A stretch of 64,000 nt of DNA from Planctomycetota bacterium (GTDB taxonomy: Bacteria > Planctomycetota > J058 > J103): NCBI GenBank assembly GCA_026004615.1, contig BPJM01000007.1, forward strand, positions 124,001 through 188,000. The letters are read 5' to 3'. This document shows, in pieces, positions 1 through 9,980 of the stretch. A program made the translations under genes and the position numbers. Numbering within the stretch: position 1 is the stretch's first letter; the number at the start of each line of letters is the position of its first letter. The notes beneath the pieces are model-generated. The model saw only the letters and a list, made by a program, of their open reading frames with translations, did no database searches and had not been told where the DNA came from.

Positions 1-238
1 TGGGCTGGCTGCCGCTCAGGTCGTACCACAAAAGCTTCACCCGCACCTCCGTCGGCACCACCGCCTTCGAGGTGCCGAGCCCCCGGTCGCGCGGCAGAAA
101 CGACTGGATCTTGCCTTCCGTCGTCTTGAACTTGGAGGCGACCATGAAGAAGATCAGCAGCAGGAAGACGATGTCGATGAGCGGGGTCATGCTCATCTTG
201 ACTTCGACCTTCTTGACGGTCTCCAATCCCCTGCTCAT
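1..238 (-). CDS. ExbD/TolR-type proton-channel subunit, C-terminus beyond window
   Basis: The first 79 residues of an ExbD/TolR family protein are visible; the gene runs off the left edge. A short basic N-terminus is followed by a single membrane helix (about residues 19-35) containing the family signature TPLIDIVFLLLIFF. Asp22 sits at the position of the conserved proton-carrying aspartate. ExbD-type proteins pair with ExbB/TolQ channels to transmit proton-motive force to periplasmic partners. This is the second ExbD-like gene in a row: the complete one lies 130 bp upstream, and the ExbB-like gene precedes both. Paired ExbD genes behind one ExbB are common in planctomycetes (family knowledge). 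The ATG at 238 is the only sensible start. Confidence 0.88.
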   Translation of the reverse strand, partial: MSRGLETVKKVEVKMSMTPLIDIVFLLLIFFMVASKFKTTEGKIQSFLPRDRGLGTSKAVVPTEVRVKLLWYDLSGSQP

Positions 239-368
239 CGCCGCCCCACCACCTTGCCGTTGTCGAACCCCCTGCCCCGATTCCGCCCCGACTGCGGCCG
301 GCGCCGCCTGCGCGCGGCCGCCACCGGCCGCAGGGACTCGCGCCGCACCAGGGCTGCACAGCAGCGCC

Positions 369-839
369 TCACAACAGCTCCTCCTTCAGCGCCGCGATCG
401 AGGTCTTGTAAACCCCGTTCTTCGAGCAGGCTTCGAACACCTTTTGCACGTGTTCGTAGGCGGCCTGCTGATCCGCGCGGATCGTGACCCGCAACCGGGA
501 GACCTCCTTGCCCGGATCATCGGGGTTGGGCTCGGTGCCCGCCACCTTCGCCTCGACCCCGATGTACTTCGGGAGCGTCTCCTCATCGTACTTGCGCCCG
601 GCGATCTTGATCGTGCCGTCGGCGAGGATGTTCACGATGATCGAGCGATCCTCGACCCGTTCCTTCTCCTTCTGGGCGCTGATCGCCTTCGGTAGCAGCA
701 CGGGCTCGATCACGAGGCTGGAGAAGTCGGACACGATGATGAAGAAGACGATCAGCAGGAACACCACATCGATCATCGGCGTGAGGTTGGCCTCCTCCGC
801 CTCCTGATCGACCAGCTCCCGCGTCCGACTGCGCGCCAT
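369..839 (-). CDS. exbD: ExbD/TolR-type proton-channel subunit
   Basis: A complete biopolymer-transport ExbD/TolR family protein of 156 residues. The charged cytoplasmic N-terminus is followed by one membrane helix (about residues 20-37) with the signature LTPMIDVVFLLIVFF, where Asp24 is the expected proton-carrying residue. The rest is a periplasmic domain of about 115 residues ending in a pattern typical of the family's periplasmic fold. I chose the ATG at 839 because a purine-rich GAGGGG lies about 8-13 bases upstream and the N-terminus then matches the family; an upstream ATG at 875 would add 12 unlikely residues. It follows the ExbB-like gene by 81 bp on the same strand, so the two probably form one energy-transducing complex with the second ExbD at 238. 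Confidence 0.93.
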   Translation of the reverse strand: MARSRTRELVDQEAEEANLTPMIDVVFLLIVFFIIVSDFSSLVIEPVLLPKAISAQKEKERVEDRSIIVNILADGTIKIAGRKYDEETLPKYIGVEAKVAGTEPNPDDPGKEVSRLRVTIRADQQAAYEHVQKVFEACSKNGVYKTSIAALKEELL

Positions 840-920
840 CGATGCTTCGCCCCTCGTGCTTCCGAACGCCCTCACCCCTGCCCGGGGACCTCGCCGGCCG
901 GCGGCGGCCCCGGCGCCCGG

Positions 921-1619
921 CTAGTCGCGGAACCGCTCCAACAGGTCCCGCCAGGCATTGGTGATCTCGGTCACCAGCCCGATCACCCGCACCCGGAAGA
1001 AGTAGAACAGCGCCGACATCGGGATCGCGACCACCAGACCGATGACGGTGGTCACGATCGCCTGCTGGATGCCGCCCGCCAGCTCGGCGGGGGTGGGGGG
1101 GGTGTCCGAGGTCGCGATCTTCGAGAAGGCGATCATCATACCGCTCACGGTCCCCAGCAGCCCCAGCATGGGAGCGATCTGCGCGATGAAGTTGATGTGT
1201 CCGATCTTGGTGAACAGCTTCGTCGCCTCATCGTCGCTGGCCATGTCGGCCGCCTTCTCGATGTTCTCGTAGCCGGTGCCGACCTTGGGCAGCGCAGCCG
1301 CGAGCACGTTGGTGAAGTAGGTCGGCTGGCTCTCGCAGATCTGCATCGCCTCCTCGTACTCGCCCTCCTCGAACAGCTGCTCGATCTGTTCGACCACCTC
1401 GGGCGGCATCAGCACGTCGCGCCGGATGCTGATGAAGTGCTCGATGGCAAAACCGATGCCGACGATGTTGAGGAAGATCGTGAAATAACCGATGAACCCG
1501 CCGTAGTTGATCAGCGTGAACAGCGACTCGCGACGCTCCTCCGCCAGCGCCTGCTCGCCGGCCACCAACACCGCCAGGAGCGCCACTGCGAAGATCGCCG
1601 ATGCCTTGCTGAGCTTCAT
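921..1619 (-). CDS. exbB: MotA/TolQ/ExbB family proton channel protein
   Basis: An inner-membrane proton channel subunit of 232 residues. An N-terminal signal-like hydrophobic stretch (residues 5-27) is followed by a helix at about 36-62. A cytoplasmic region contains EEGEYEEAMQICES, and two C-terminal helices (about 143-166 and 183-207) carry the family pattern APMLGLLGTVSGMM. ExbB-type pentamers surround ExbD helices and use proton flow to drive periplasmic work. The ATG at 1619 is preferred because the encoded protein then starts MKLSKASAIF, a proper signal sequence; the longer ORF back to 1757 adds low-quality sequence. A GGGAGG lies further upstream. It sits between an exported TPR protein and two ExbD genes on the same strand, which points to a TPR-coupled energy-transduction module. 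Confidence 0.92.
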   Translation of the reverse strand: MKLSKASAIFAVALLAVLVAGEQALAEERRESLFTLINYGGFIGYFTIFLNIVGIGFAIEHFISIRRDVLMPPEVVEQIEQLFEEGEYEEAMQICESQPTYFTNVLAAALPKVGTGYENIEKAADMASDDEATKLFTKIGHINFIAQIAPMLGLLGTVSGMMIAFSKIATSDTPPTPAELAGGIQQAIVTTVIGLVVAIPMSALFYFFRVRVIGLVTEITNAWRDLLERFRD

Positions 1620-1866
1620 CGCCTGCTCGTGAGCCTCCCGCCACCGCTTCCATCCATCCGCGCCGCACGGCGGCTGCGCGCCGCCGAGGGAGCGGTCCTG
1701 GCGCCTGGCCGCCGGCCCCTCCCCGGGGCCGCTCGCGCCGAGCCCGTCATGATACACCGCCCCGCAACCCCGGGTTCCGCCGGCGGCTCGCTCGCGCCGC
1801 GCGGCGCCGCCCCCAGCCCGGAGCCCTCGCCCCGGCAGCGCCGGCGGGCGCTGCCCCGGGCTGCCG

Positions 1867-2955
1867 CTACGGCACCTGCCGCGCCTGCGGGCTGTCCGGA
1901 CAGCGCGCCTTCAGCTCGCGGAAATACGCGGCCGCGCGCTCGCGTTCGCCCCGCTCCTCCAGCAGCCTGCCCGCCCGCAGCAGCGCCTCGGCGTAGGCCG
2001 CGGGCGCTCCGGCGTAAAACAGCGCCACCTCCATGTAAACCCGCAGGGCCTGCCGCTTGTCGTCCTCGCCGCCGCGCTGCTCGTAGGCGCGCGCCAGGTT
2101 CACGAACGCATCGGCGGCCGCCTGGGCGCTCGTCGCCTCGCCCCGCTTCGCCATCTCCTCGTAGAAGCGGATGGCGCCGTCATAGTCGCCCTTGGCCATG
2201 TAGGTACGCCCCTTGCCCGCCTGTGCCGCCGCATAGACCTCGGCGAGCCCCGGCCGGCGGGCCGCCGCGGCGCTGCTCGCCTCGAACTCCGTGAGCGCCT
2301 CGACGAACTGGCGGTTCGCCATCAGCGCCAGTCCACGCCCCACCTTGCCCTTGAGCTCCCAGTACTCCCCGTACCGCCGGTCGGCGAGCCGCCCGAAGGT
2401 CTCCAGCGCCTCCGCGGCGCGGCCGGCAGCCAGCAGCGCGCGGCCCAGCCCCTCCAGCGCGCGCGGCTCCAAAAAGTGGCCGGGATGGGCCTCCATGAGC
2501 CGCCTCCAGGCGTCGACCGCCCGCCCGGCCGCAGCCTGCTCCCCACCCTCGGCCTGGCGCGTGAGCGCCTCGGCAAGGCCAGCGCTCGCCCACGGCCCGA
2601 CCCAGGCGGGCGCGTTCGGATCGGCGAGCGCTGCCTGGAAACGCTCGATCGCCACCGGATAGCGGCCCGCCCGCATGGCCGCCTCCGCCTGGGCATACGC
2701 CGGCGGCACCTCAGCCCGCACGATGGTGAGCAGCTGCTGCGCCGGCACCGGATTGCCCCCGCGCACCCGGACCTCATCGACCTTCTCCTCGATGATGCCG
2801 GCGACCTCCCGCTCCTCCCCGTCGATGAACACCAGGCGATCGCGCGGGGCGGCCCCGGCCGGCGCTGCCCCCAGGCTGCCGAGCAGCAGCAGCCCCAGCG
2901 CGGAGGCCACCGCCCAGCGCACCGCGCAGCTGCCCTGGAGCCGCACTCCGCTCAC
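1867..2955 (-). CDS. Exported tetratricopeptide-repeat protein
   Basis: A 362-residue secreted or periplasmic TPR protein. It has a signal peptide (hydrophobic core LGLLLLGSLG ending near AGAA, residues about 15-36). A short beta-like domain with VFIDGEEREVAG follows, then about six TPR-like helical pairs, for example AAMRAGRYPVAIERFQAAL and AKGDYDGAIRFYEEMAKRG. TPR arrays usually hold protein complexes together. The start is a GTG at 2955 that overlaps the TGA of the upstream gene in the four bases GTGA, so the two are probably translationally coupled. With ExbB and ExbD directly downstream, a role as the periplasmic partner of that motor is a reasonable inference. No catalytic motif is visible. 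Confidence 0.85.
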   Translation of the reverse strand: MSGVRLQGSCAVRWAVASALGLLLLGSLGAAPAGAAPRDRLVFIDGEEREVAGIIEEKVDEVRVRGGNPVPAQQLLTIVRAEVPPAYAQAEAAMRAGRYPVAIERFQAALADPNAPAWVGPWASAGLAEALTRQAEGGEQAAAGRAVDAWRRLMEAHPGHFLEPRALEGLGRALLAAGRAAEALETFGRLADRRYGEYWELKGKVGRGLALMANRQFVEALTEFEASSAAAARRPGLAEVYAAAQAGKGRTYMAKGDYDGAIRFYEEMAKRGEATSAQAAADAFVNLARAYEQRGGEDDKRQALRVYMEVALFYAGAPAAYAEALLRAGRLLEERGERERAAAYFRELKARCPDSPQARQVP

Positions 2956-5904
2956 AGCCCGCCCTCCTGTCTGGCACGCTCCTGCATCTGGAGGAAGCGC
3001 TGCCGCAGCTCGGGCGGCACGCGCTCGATACCGCTCACCTCCTCCGCCGCCACGACCACGGTCTCGCCGCGCGCGGTCCGTACCGTGACCCCCTCCGCTC
3101 CCTCGCTCTCGATGCGGCCGATCACATCCCCCCGCGTGCGGGTGTGCACCACATCGTCGAGCTTGCCCAGCTCCAGCATCTGTTCGATCTGGTTGTGCAC
3201 GAACCGCCACTGCTTGAGCCCGAGGTAGATCTCGAGCAGTCGGGCGTCGGCCTCGAGCTTGGCCACGAAGTAGCTCGGGTAGGGGAGCTCGTAGAGCACT
3301 GCCAGCGCCTGCCAGCCGTCCTCCTCCAGCCGATCCAGCAGCTGCCAGTATGCCTCGTGGGCCGCCTTCAGCTCCTGCAGCCGGGCCGCGTCGCGCCGTT
3401 GCTGCCACAGCGCGAACAGCGCGTCGCTGCGCGCACTGGCATACAGGTATTCCTCCTGGGGGTCGCGCCCGGCCGCCCGGAACTCCGCCGCTGCGCGCTC
3501 GAGCTGCTCCAGCGCCCGTTCGTGCTGGCCGGCCCGGTGGAGGCAGATCGCGAGCTGCAGCCTCGCATACGGCAGCACCAGCGCCTCGCGCTGCGCCGGC
3601 GACAGCTCCGCCGCCTCGCCGGCCCGCACCGCGCCTTCCAGGATCGCTGCCGCCGCCTTGAAGTCCCCGCTGCGGAACACCAGGTTGCCTACCCAGGCGC
3701 GATGCTCGAAGCTGGCGTCGGGATTGCCCTCCAGCCAGAGCCGCAGCCAGCGACTCGCCCCGCGCAGGGCCGTGAGCGCGGCCGCTCGGTCCCGGGCGTC
3801 GGTGTGCCGGGCCGCCTCGCGCGCGTATGCGTCTCCGAGCTGGAACGCCCGGCTCGCAACCTCGTCGCTCTGGGGGAAGTCCTGGCGCAGCGCCTGCAGC
3901 GTCCGCTCCGCCTCGGCAAGCCGGCCGAGCCGCAGCAGACAGTGCACCATGAGTCCGAGCGCCCGGTCGCGGTAGACGCGATCCGCCGCGAGCGGTCCCT
4001 GAAATGCCTGCAGCCGCTCGAGCGCCTGCTCATAGGCCGCCCGCTCCTCCGAGGCCTCCATCAGCGCCAGGTAATACGCCGCGGCAGCCTGCGCGCCGGG
4101 CTCGCCGCGCTGCTGACCGAAGGTGAACGCCTTGTGCAACGCCTGCTCGGCCTGCTGCCGGTAGCCCTCCGCCAGCGCCCCGCTGGCCTCGCGCGCGGCT
4201 AGGAAGAAGCAGTACCCGGCGTTGGCGAGCGCACTGCCGTAGAAGTCGACCTCGATGGTCTTGCCGCCCTGCTGGATCTCCGGTTGCACCTCCAGGAACT
4301 TGCGGGCGGCGTCCGCGTAACGGCCCTGCCGCTGCCACTCCACCGCCTGGTTGTACTTGGCCTTCTCGGCCCCGATGCCGCTCAGCCGCACCTGGATGTC
4401 GCGCGTCACCTCGTCGGCCAGCGCCCGGAACCAGCGGTCGCGCTCGGCCAGCTCCTGGTAGCGCTGGCGGGCGAGCCGCAAGGCGCGGTCGGCGCGCGCG
4501 TCGTCCGGAAACATCCGGTACAGTCCCTGGTAGGCCAGCGCCGCCTCGTACAGGCGGCCGAGCCGCTCGTACGCGATCGCCAGATCCAGGAGCGCTCGCG
4601 GCCCCCACGTCTGCCGCTCCCGCTCGGTGCGCGCCCCGGCCAGCACCCCCTTGAGCGCCCAGGTCGCCTTTTCCAGCTCTCGCTTGAAGATGAACCCCTG
4701 ACCAGCGCGATACTGCAGCGGCGCCGGGAAGAATCCCGTGGTCTGCTCGGCGATCTCCGCCAGCGTCTTGCAAGCCGACACCCCATAGGGGTCGATGTCG
4801 TAGCCCGGGATCACCTTCTCCGAGCGCATCGCCGCATCCAGCACCTGCTGGATCGCCTCGCCCGCCTCGGTGTACCGGCCCAGCCCCGCCAGCGCCTTGC
4901 CGTAGGTCAGCACGGCCAGCTTGCCGAAGTGGGTATCCTTGCCCTGCGGAAACTGCTGGGTCATGCGCCGGAAGGTCTCCACGGCGGCCTCGAAGCGGCG
5001 CGCCCGCACCTGGCTCACCAGCAGCCAGTAGTACGCCTCGGCCTTCGCGTCCAGGACGAACTGCACCAGCTCGGCGTGCCGCTCCGGATTGGGATGCCGG
5101 AATGGCACCTCCAGATAGAGCGCCTCGCCGAAGGTCGCCTCCGCATCCTCGAGCCGCCCGAGCTCCAGTTCCGCCCGGCCGCGGCCCAGATAGGCCAGCA
5201 CCCAGAGGTTGAAGAACGCACCCCGCTCCTCGAAGAACCGCTGGAACAGCTCGTGCGCCTTCTGCAGCGCCTCCTGCCGCCGCCCCCTCGCCCTCGGGCA
5301 GCGCCCGCGCGTAGGTGAACCAGGCGTTGGCCCGCAGGTACTCCGCCAGGTCCCGCTTGTACTCCAGCTCCTCGTCCCCGGGCGCCTTGGCGGCGCGCTG
5401 GTTCAGCTCCTCGATGACGGCGTCGAACCGCTCCAGCGCCTCCTCGAACGCCGCCACCGCCTCCTCCCTGAGCCGGGCGCCCTCCGCCGGCTCGGTGGCC
5501 TCCTCGGCAGCAGCCAGGCGCGCCTCCGCCTCCGCCAGCCGCACCTGGAGCTCCTCCAGGTCGGCGACCGAGGACATGGCGTGCCCTGGGTACTTGCGCT
5601 TCATCTCCTCGATGAGCTGGCGCTGCAGGTCGAGCAGCTCCTGGCGCTGGCGTGGGTCGGTGCTCTGGCGTGCTCGCCGCTCGATCACCCGCACCAGCAG
5701 ATAGCCCGCCGTGCCCCGGATCTCGGCGCTGTAGGACGGGTCGTTCTCGATCCGCCGCGCCTCCCGCTCGGCGAGGTCGAGAAAGCCCTTCTGGAGCAGG
5801 ATCTTGGCGAACTCCGCATCCCGCGCCGACTGCGCAGAGACCGGCCCGGCCAGCGCCCCCGCGGCGAGCACGACCCCTGCCCCCAGCAGACACCGCCACC
5901 GCAT
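2952..5904 (-). CDS. Large exported TPR protein (frame break near 5285)
   Basis: A protein of about 980 residues built almost entirely of TPR-like repeats. The N-terminus (MRWRCLLGAGVVLAAGALAG, from the ATG at 5904) is a signal peptide ending near VSAQS. Dense helical repeats follow, such as GRYTEAGEAIQQVLDAA and GRLYEAALAYQGLYRMFP. The reading frame changes near 5285 in a G/C-rich run; the two frames join smoothly in sequence character, so I treat the break as a probable one-base error. The C-terminal 100 residues (after about 3290) look like a small beta-rich domain (TRTRGDVIGRIESEGAEGV). It overlaps the next TPR gene by GTGA. It lies 159 bp downstream of the secretin, so it may be a periplasmic scaffold for that complex. 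No enzymatic motif is seen. Confidence 0.82.
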
Positions 5905-6063
5905 CGGCTGTGTCGTTCTCCTCTGCTCGCGACCGCGCCGCTCAGAGCCGCATCTACCCGGCAACCGCCGGCGCGGTTCCAGGGCCACCGTCTCCGCCCC
6001 CCTGTCCCTCGGCGCTGCAACCACGGGCGCGGGTGCCCAGGCCCTCCCTGCCCCGCCGATCCG

Positions 6064-8758
6064 CTAGCGCAGCAGGGGCTCTTCCGGCACCGGCGGCGGC
6101 GCCTCGCCGAAGCGGCGGTGCTCCTCTTCGCGCGCGATCGTGATATGCACCGTCAACAGCACGATGAGGCTGCGCTTGAAGTCGGTATAGCCCTGCCGCT
6201 GGAACAGGTTGTTGAGGATCGGGATGTTCCGGATCCCCGGCACCCCGGCCCACATCTTCTGCTCCAGGTAGTTCTTCATGCCGCCGAGGATCACGGTTCC
6301 TCCATCCGGAACCATGACCGTCGTCTTGATCTGCGACAGCGCCACGCTCGGCAACTCGATCGTGATGTCGGTATTGAGGTTGACGAGCTGCAGCCGGTGA
6401 AACCGGCTCGCCAGAGCCCGCGCGAGCGTCGGCTGGATCTCCAGGATGACGTACTTGCGATCGTGCGAGACCACCGGCCGCGCTTCCAGCATGGACCCCA
6501 CGTTCAGCACCCCGATGACCGGCGCGATCGTCGGGGTCACCCCGCTCTGGTTGGGGTCGAGGTCGGCGATGTAGGCCCGCTGCGAGATCGACAGCGCGTG
6601 CGAGCGCTGGCCGTTGAACACCGTGAGCCGCGGCGCATCGACCTCGCGCGCCCGCTGCTTGCGCTTGACCGCGTCGATGATCGCCTGCAGCTGGAAGGTG
6701 TCGAGCATGTTGAACTGAAACAGCCCGCCGCCGATCGAGGTCAGGTTGAACGGCGTGCCGGCCGCGGTGCCCAACCCCTGCGAGAACACGTTGACCAGCG
6801 CCGCCCGGACGTCGGTGTTGAAGCCGCCGCTCGTCCAGTTGAAACCGATCGGCTGATTGGTGCCGGTGCCGAGGAAATTCTGGATGACCGCCGGCAGCCC
6901 CCGGAAGTCGACCCCGATCTCCTCCAGCAGGCTGTCCTGGATGTCGATTGAAGCGGGTCTCGACCGTCACCATGATGCCGGTCGTACGCCGCAGCTGCTC
7001 GAGCAGCCGCTCGACCTTCTTGTGATCCTCGAGCGACTTGCGAACCATCAGCAATCCGCCGAGAAACTCGACCGAGCCCTGGCCCTCGGTGCCCAGCCGC
7101 TGCTCGATCAGCTCCCGCAGCTTCTCGGCCTCGATGCCGGTACCGGCGGGCGCCTCCTCCTCGGCCCCGCCCAGCGTCAGCCCGCTCGGCGCCGCCCCTG
7201 CCCCGCCCTCCGAGGGCGGCTGGAGTGCGACCGGGGGCGCGGGGTTGTCCGGGAGGTCGTTGACGATCTCGCTCACCTCGTAGAACCGGAGGATGAGCTC
7301 CTCCTTCTCGGCGTCCTTGGTGTTGATCCAGACGGTGTCGTTCTTGATCTTCCAGATCAGCTCCGAGCCGCCCTTGCTCGCCTGGGCCAGGATCAGCCGC
7401 AGCGCGCTCTTCAGCGAAACGTCCGTCAGCTTGAGGTTGATCGTGGGCTGTTCGGCCTCGATCTGCTCGCGCGCTGCCTTGGCGACCACGAAGTTGAGCC
7501 CGGTCACGTGCTGCAGGTACTGCATCGCGTCCTGGAAGGTGACGCCGAGGAAGTCGATCGTGATCAGCCGGGTCTCCAGCGTGCGGCGGATCCTCTGCGC
7601 CACCGCCGATTCCTCGACCACCTGGCGCTCGAAGCGGCGCTCCAGCTCCACCGCCCGCTTCTGCACCCGCTGCCAGTCCGCATCCGGAGGAAAGCGGAAG
7701 ATCTCCTGGTAGGGGACCGCCGCCTCGTACACCCCCTCGATGAGCTTCTCCATCTCCTCCATGCGGAGCTCGATCCGCTCGACCTCCGCCTGATGGCGCC
7801 GGCCGTTGACGGCGGCCTCCAGGAGCTTGGCCGCCGGCTCGTGGCGAGGCTCCAGCTGCAGCAGCCGCCGCGCCAGCTGCTCGGCCTTGCCGAACTCCAG
7901 CCGCTCGAAGGCCACCACCGCCTGCTCGTAGAGCGAGCGCACCCGCGCCTCGTGGTAGGCCTGGTTGCGCTTCTCCCAGATCGTGGCCTCCTCCCGGGCC
8001 GCCTTGAGCATCTGCTCCCGCAACAGCTGCTCCCGTTCGGCCTCCAGCTTCTTCGCCTCGGCCAGCTTGTCACGCGCCTGGCGCTCCAGACCCGTCTTGT
8101 CGATGTGGTAAGGGAACCAGCGGATGGTCTCCAGCACGCGCTCGAAGCGATCGATCGCCTTGCTGTATTCCTTGCGCTCCATGTGGCGGAGACCCTCGGC
8201 GTACAACCGCTCGATCTCCATCGACGCCATCTTGATCTTGAGCTGCTGCTCCTCGGCGAACTGGCGGACCTGGTCGCGGAAGCCAGGCGCCCGCTCGCCC
8301 AGGATGAACAGAGTCCGGTCCAGCAGGCGCTGCGCCTCCAGGTGATCGGGGTTCGCCTGGAGTGCGAGCCTCAGCTGGGCCGCCGCCTCACGGTAGCGCA
8401 TCTCCTCGTACAGCCGCCGCCCGATCCGGTAGTGGTGCTCGGCGAGGTGGTAGCGCTCCTGCTCTCGGACCGACGCGCCCCCTGGCGGCCCGGCCGGCTG
8501 CTCGCCGCCGGCACCGGGCGGGCGGCCCCCGCCGGTCTCGGCCTGCGCCAGCAGCGCTCCCGCCCCGGCCGGTGGGACGGGCTGCGCGCCACCGGCCGCC
8601 CCCTGACCGGCTCCGTCCGCCGCCGGCGCACCCTCACCCGGCGCCGCGGCGCCAGGCTGCTGCCGGGGAGCCTCCGCCTCACGCTTCTCGGTGCTCGTGC
8701 AGCCCGCCGTCGCGGCGAGCAGCGCAAGACAGAGCAGCCACCTCGCCGTCCTACGCAT
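6064..8758 (-). CDS. Secretin-family outer-membrane lipoprotein (frame break near 6950)
   Basis: A type II/IV secretion-like secretin of about 898 residues. The signal peptide ends in a lipobox (LLAATAGC, Cys20), so the protein is probably lipid-anchored. Residues about 100-420 are TPR-like and coiled-coil helices. An STN-like domain follows (TIDFLGVTFQDAMQYLQHV, about 400-480), then an N-domain, then a C-terminal secretin barrel. The barrel shows the secretin hallmarks VPDGGTVILGGMKN and GIRNIPILNNLFQ. The barrel frame (6064-6950) differs from the N-terminal frame; they join at VETRF / IDIQDSLL near 6950. The layout and gene order match the Amuc_1098-type pilus-like secretin of PVC bacteria (family recall, not searched). 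It lies directly after the PilM/PilO-like genes. Confidence 0.9.
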
Positions 8759-8840
8759 GCCTCGACCTCGTCGTCCCTCGCGTCCACCCCGTGCTGCGGG
8801 CACCACCCCGGTCGGCCCCGCTGCCCCCTGCCCCGATCTC

Positions 8841-9941
8841 TCAGCCCGTCTCGCCCGTGTCCTCGACCCCGTACCGATCGTTCTTCTTGATCAGTTCCAG
8901 GACCGGGTCGCGTACCTTGTTGTTGAGCTCGATCTCCTGACCCGTCTGCCGGTGGCGCAGCTCCGCCACGTCCTGCTCCTCTTTGACCTGCAGCCCTGGA
9001 CCCAGCTCGCGGTCCACGATGCGCTTGCGCGTGCCCACCAGCTCCCAGGGCGTGGTGAAGTCGTACTCCCGCGTCCCCACCCGCTGGACCCCGCCGACCT
9101 GCTGCCCGACCTCCACCTTCAGCAGGGGGCTGTCGCGCCAGCGCCGCTCATCGTCGAAGAAACGCCATACCTTGACGTAGGCGAACGGCTCGATCAGCCG
9201 GCCCTCCCGCACCTCCCGTGGCTGCACGCTGATGATCTCGACATAGGTCTGGGGCTGCGTCGCGAACGGACCGATCACCGCCGAGCGCTGCCGCTGCTGC
9301 TCCTCCGGCAGGCGGAACTCGTGCTTCTCCACCACCGGGTGCTTGCGGTCCTCCACCGCATGACTCTCGACGTAGTACCAGTACTGCTGCTCGGGCTCGA
9401 CCGCGGTGTCGCGGTAGCTGTGCTCCCCGGGCCCCAGGGTGGCGAGCAGCGTCCAGCCCGGCTCGCCCTCCCGCGGCAGCTTGCCCGCGGCCCGATAGAC
9501 CCGATAGTTCTGCACCGCGACCAGCCGGTTGCGCGGGTTGGCGGCCCAGGAGATCGCGATCGCTCCCAGACCGCCGCGCCCGCTCAGATCGATCGGCGGG
9601 TGGTGCTCCGGCGGATCGGGCAGCTGCACCCCGATCGTCCGCACGAGCACCACCGGCCGCCGGTGCATGAGCCACGACGGCCAGGGCTGCGGTGGCAGGC
9701 CACCGGCGAGCGCGCGCTGAACCTCGCGCTCCAGCTCGATCGGTTCCGGGCGGGGGGCGTTCGCTTCCGCGTGCGCCTTCAGCACCGCCAGCCGCGCGTT
9801 GTATCGCGCAACCTCGTCCTGGAGCCGCTCCGAGGGCGAACTGGCGAGCAGCGGCTGGCCGACCAGCCATACCAGCACGAGCCCCGCGACGCCGAGCGCC
9901 AGCTTCTCGAAGTGCTCCAGCAGCAGCTCCTTGACGTCCAC
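8841..9941 (-). CDS. Single-pass membrane protein with fibronectin-III-like domain, pilus-like operon
   Basis: A 366-residue bitopic protein. A short cytoplasmic N-terminus is followed by a membrane helix (about residues 14-32) and then a periplasmic part. The middle (about 120-215) looks like a fibronectin type III fold, with YRVYRAAGK, then GEHSYRDTAVEPEQQYWYYVE, the usual order of FnIII strands. The C-terminal 130 residues are charged and unassigned. Its place between the PilO-like gene and the secretin corresponds to the Amuc_1099 or PilP position in related operons, so it may link inner-membrane stalk to secretin (inference). It starts at the ATG at 9941, 39 bp after the previous gene. 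I recognise the operon slot better than the sequence family. Confidence 0.78.
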   Translation of the reverse strand: MDVKELLLEHFEKLALGVAGLVLVWLVGQPLLASSPSERLQDEVARYNARLAVLKAHAEANAPRPEPIELEREVQRALAGGLPPQPWPSWLMHRRPVVLVRTIGVQLPDPPEHHPPIDLSGRGGLGAIAISWAANPRNRLVAVQNYRVYRAAGKLPREGEPGWTLLATLGPGEHSYRDTAVEPEQQYWYYVESHAVEDRKHPVVEKHEFRLPEEQQRQRSAVIGPFATQPQTYVEIISVQPREVREGRLIEPFAYVKVWRFFDDERRWRDSPLLKVEVGQQVGGVQRVGTREYDFTTPWELVGTRKRIVDRELGPGLQVKEEQDVAELRHRQTGQEIELNNKVRDPVLELIKKNDRYGVEDTGETG

Positions 9942-9980
9942 GCACGCACCTCCCGCGCTGCCCGCCGCCCCCGCTCTGCC

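Noticed and set aside
1749..1754. TATCAT box upstream of exbB as a separate promoter
   Set aside because: No acceptable -35 hexamer lies at 16-18 bases, so it was not listed.
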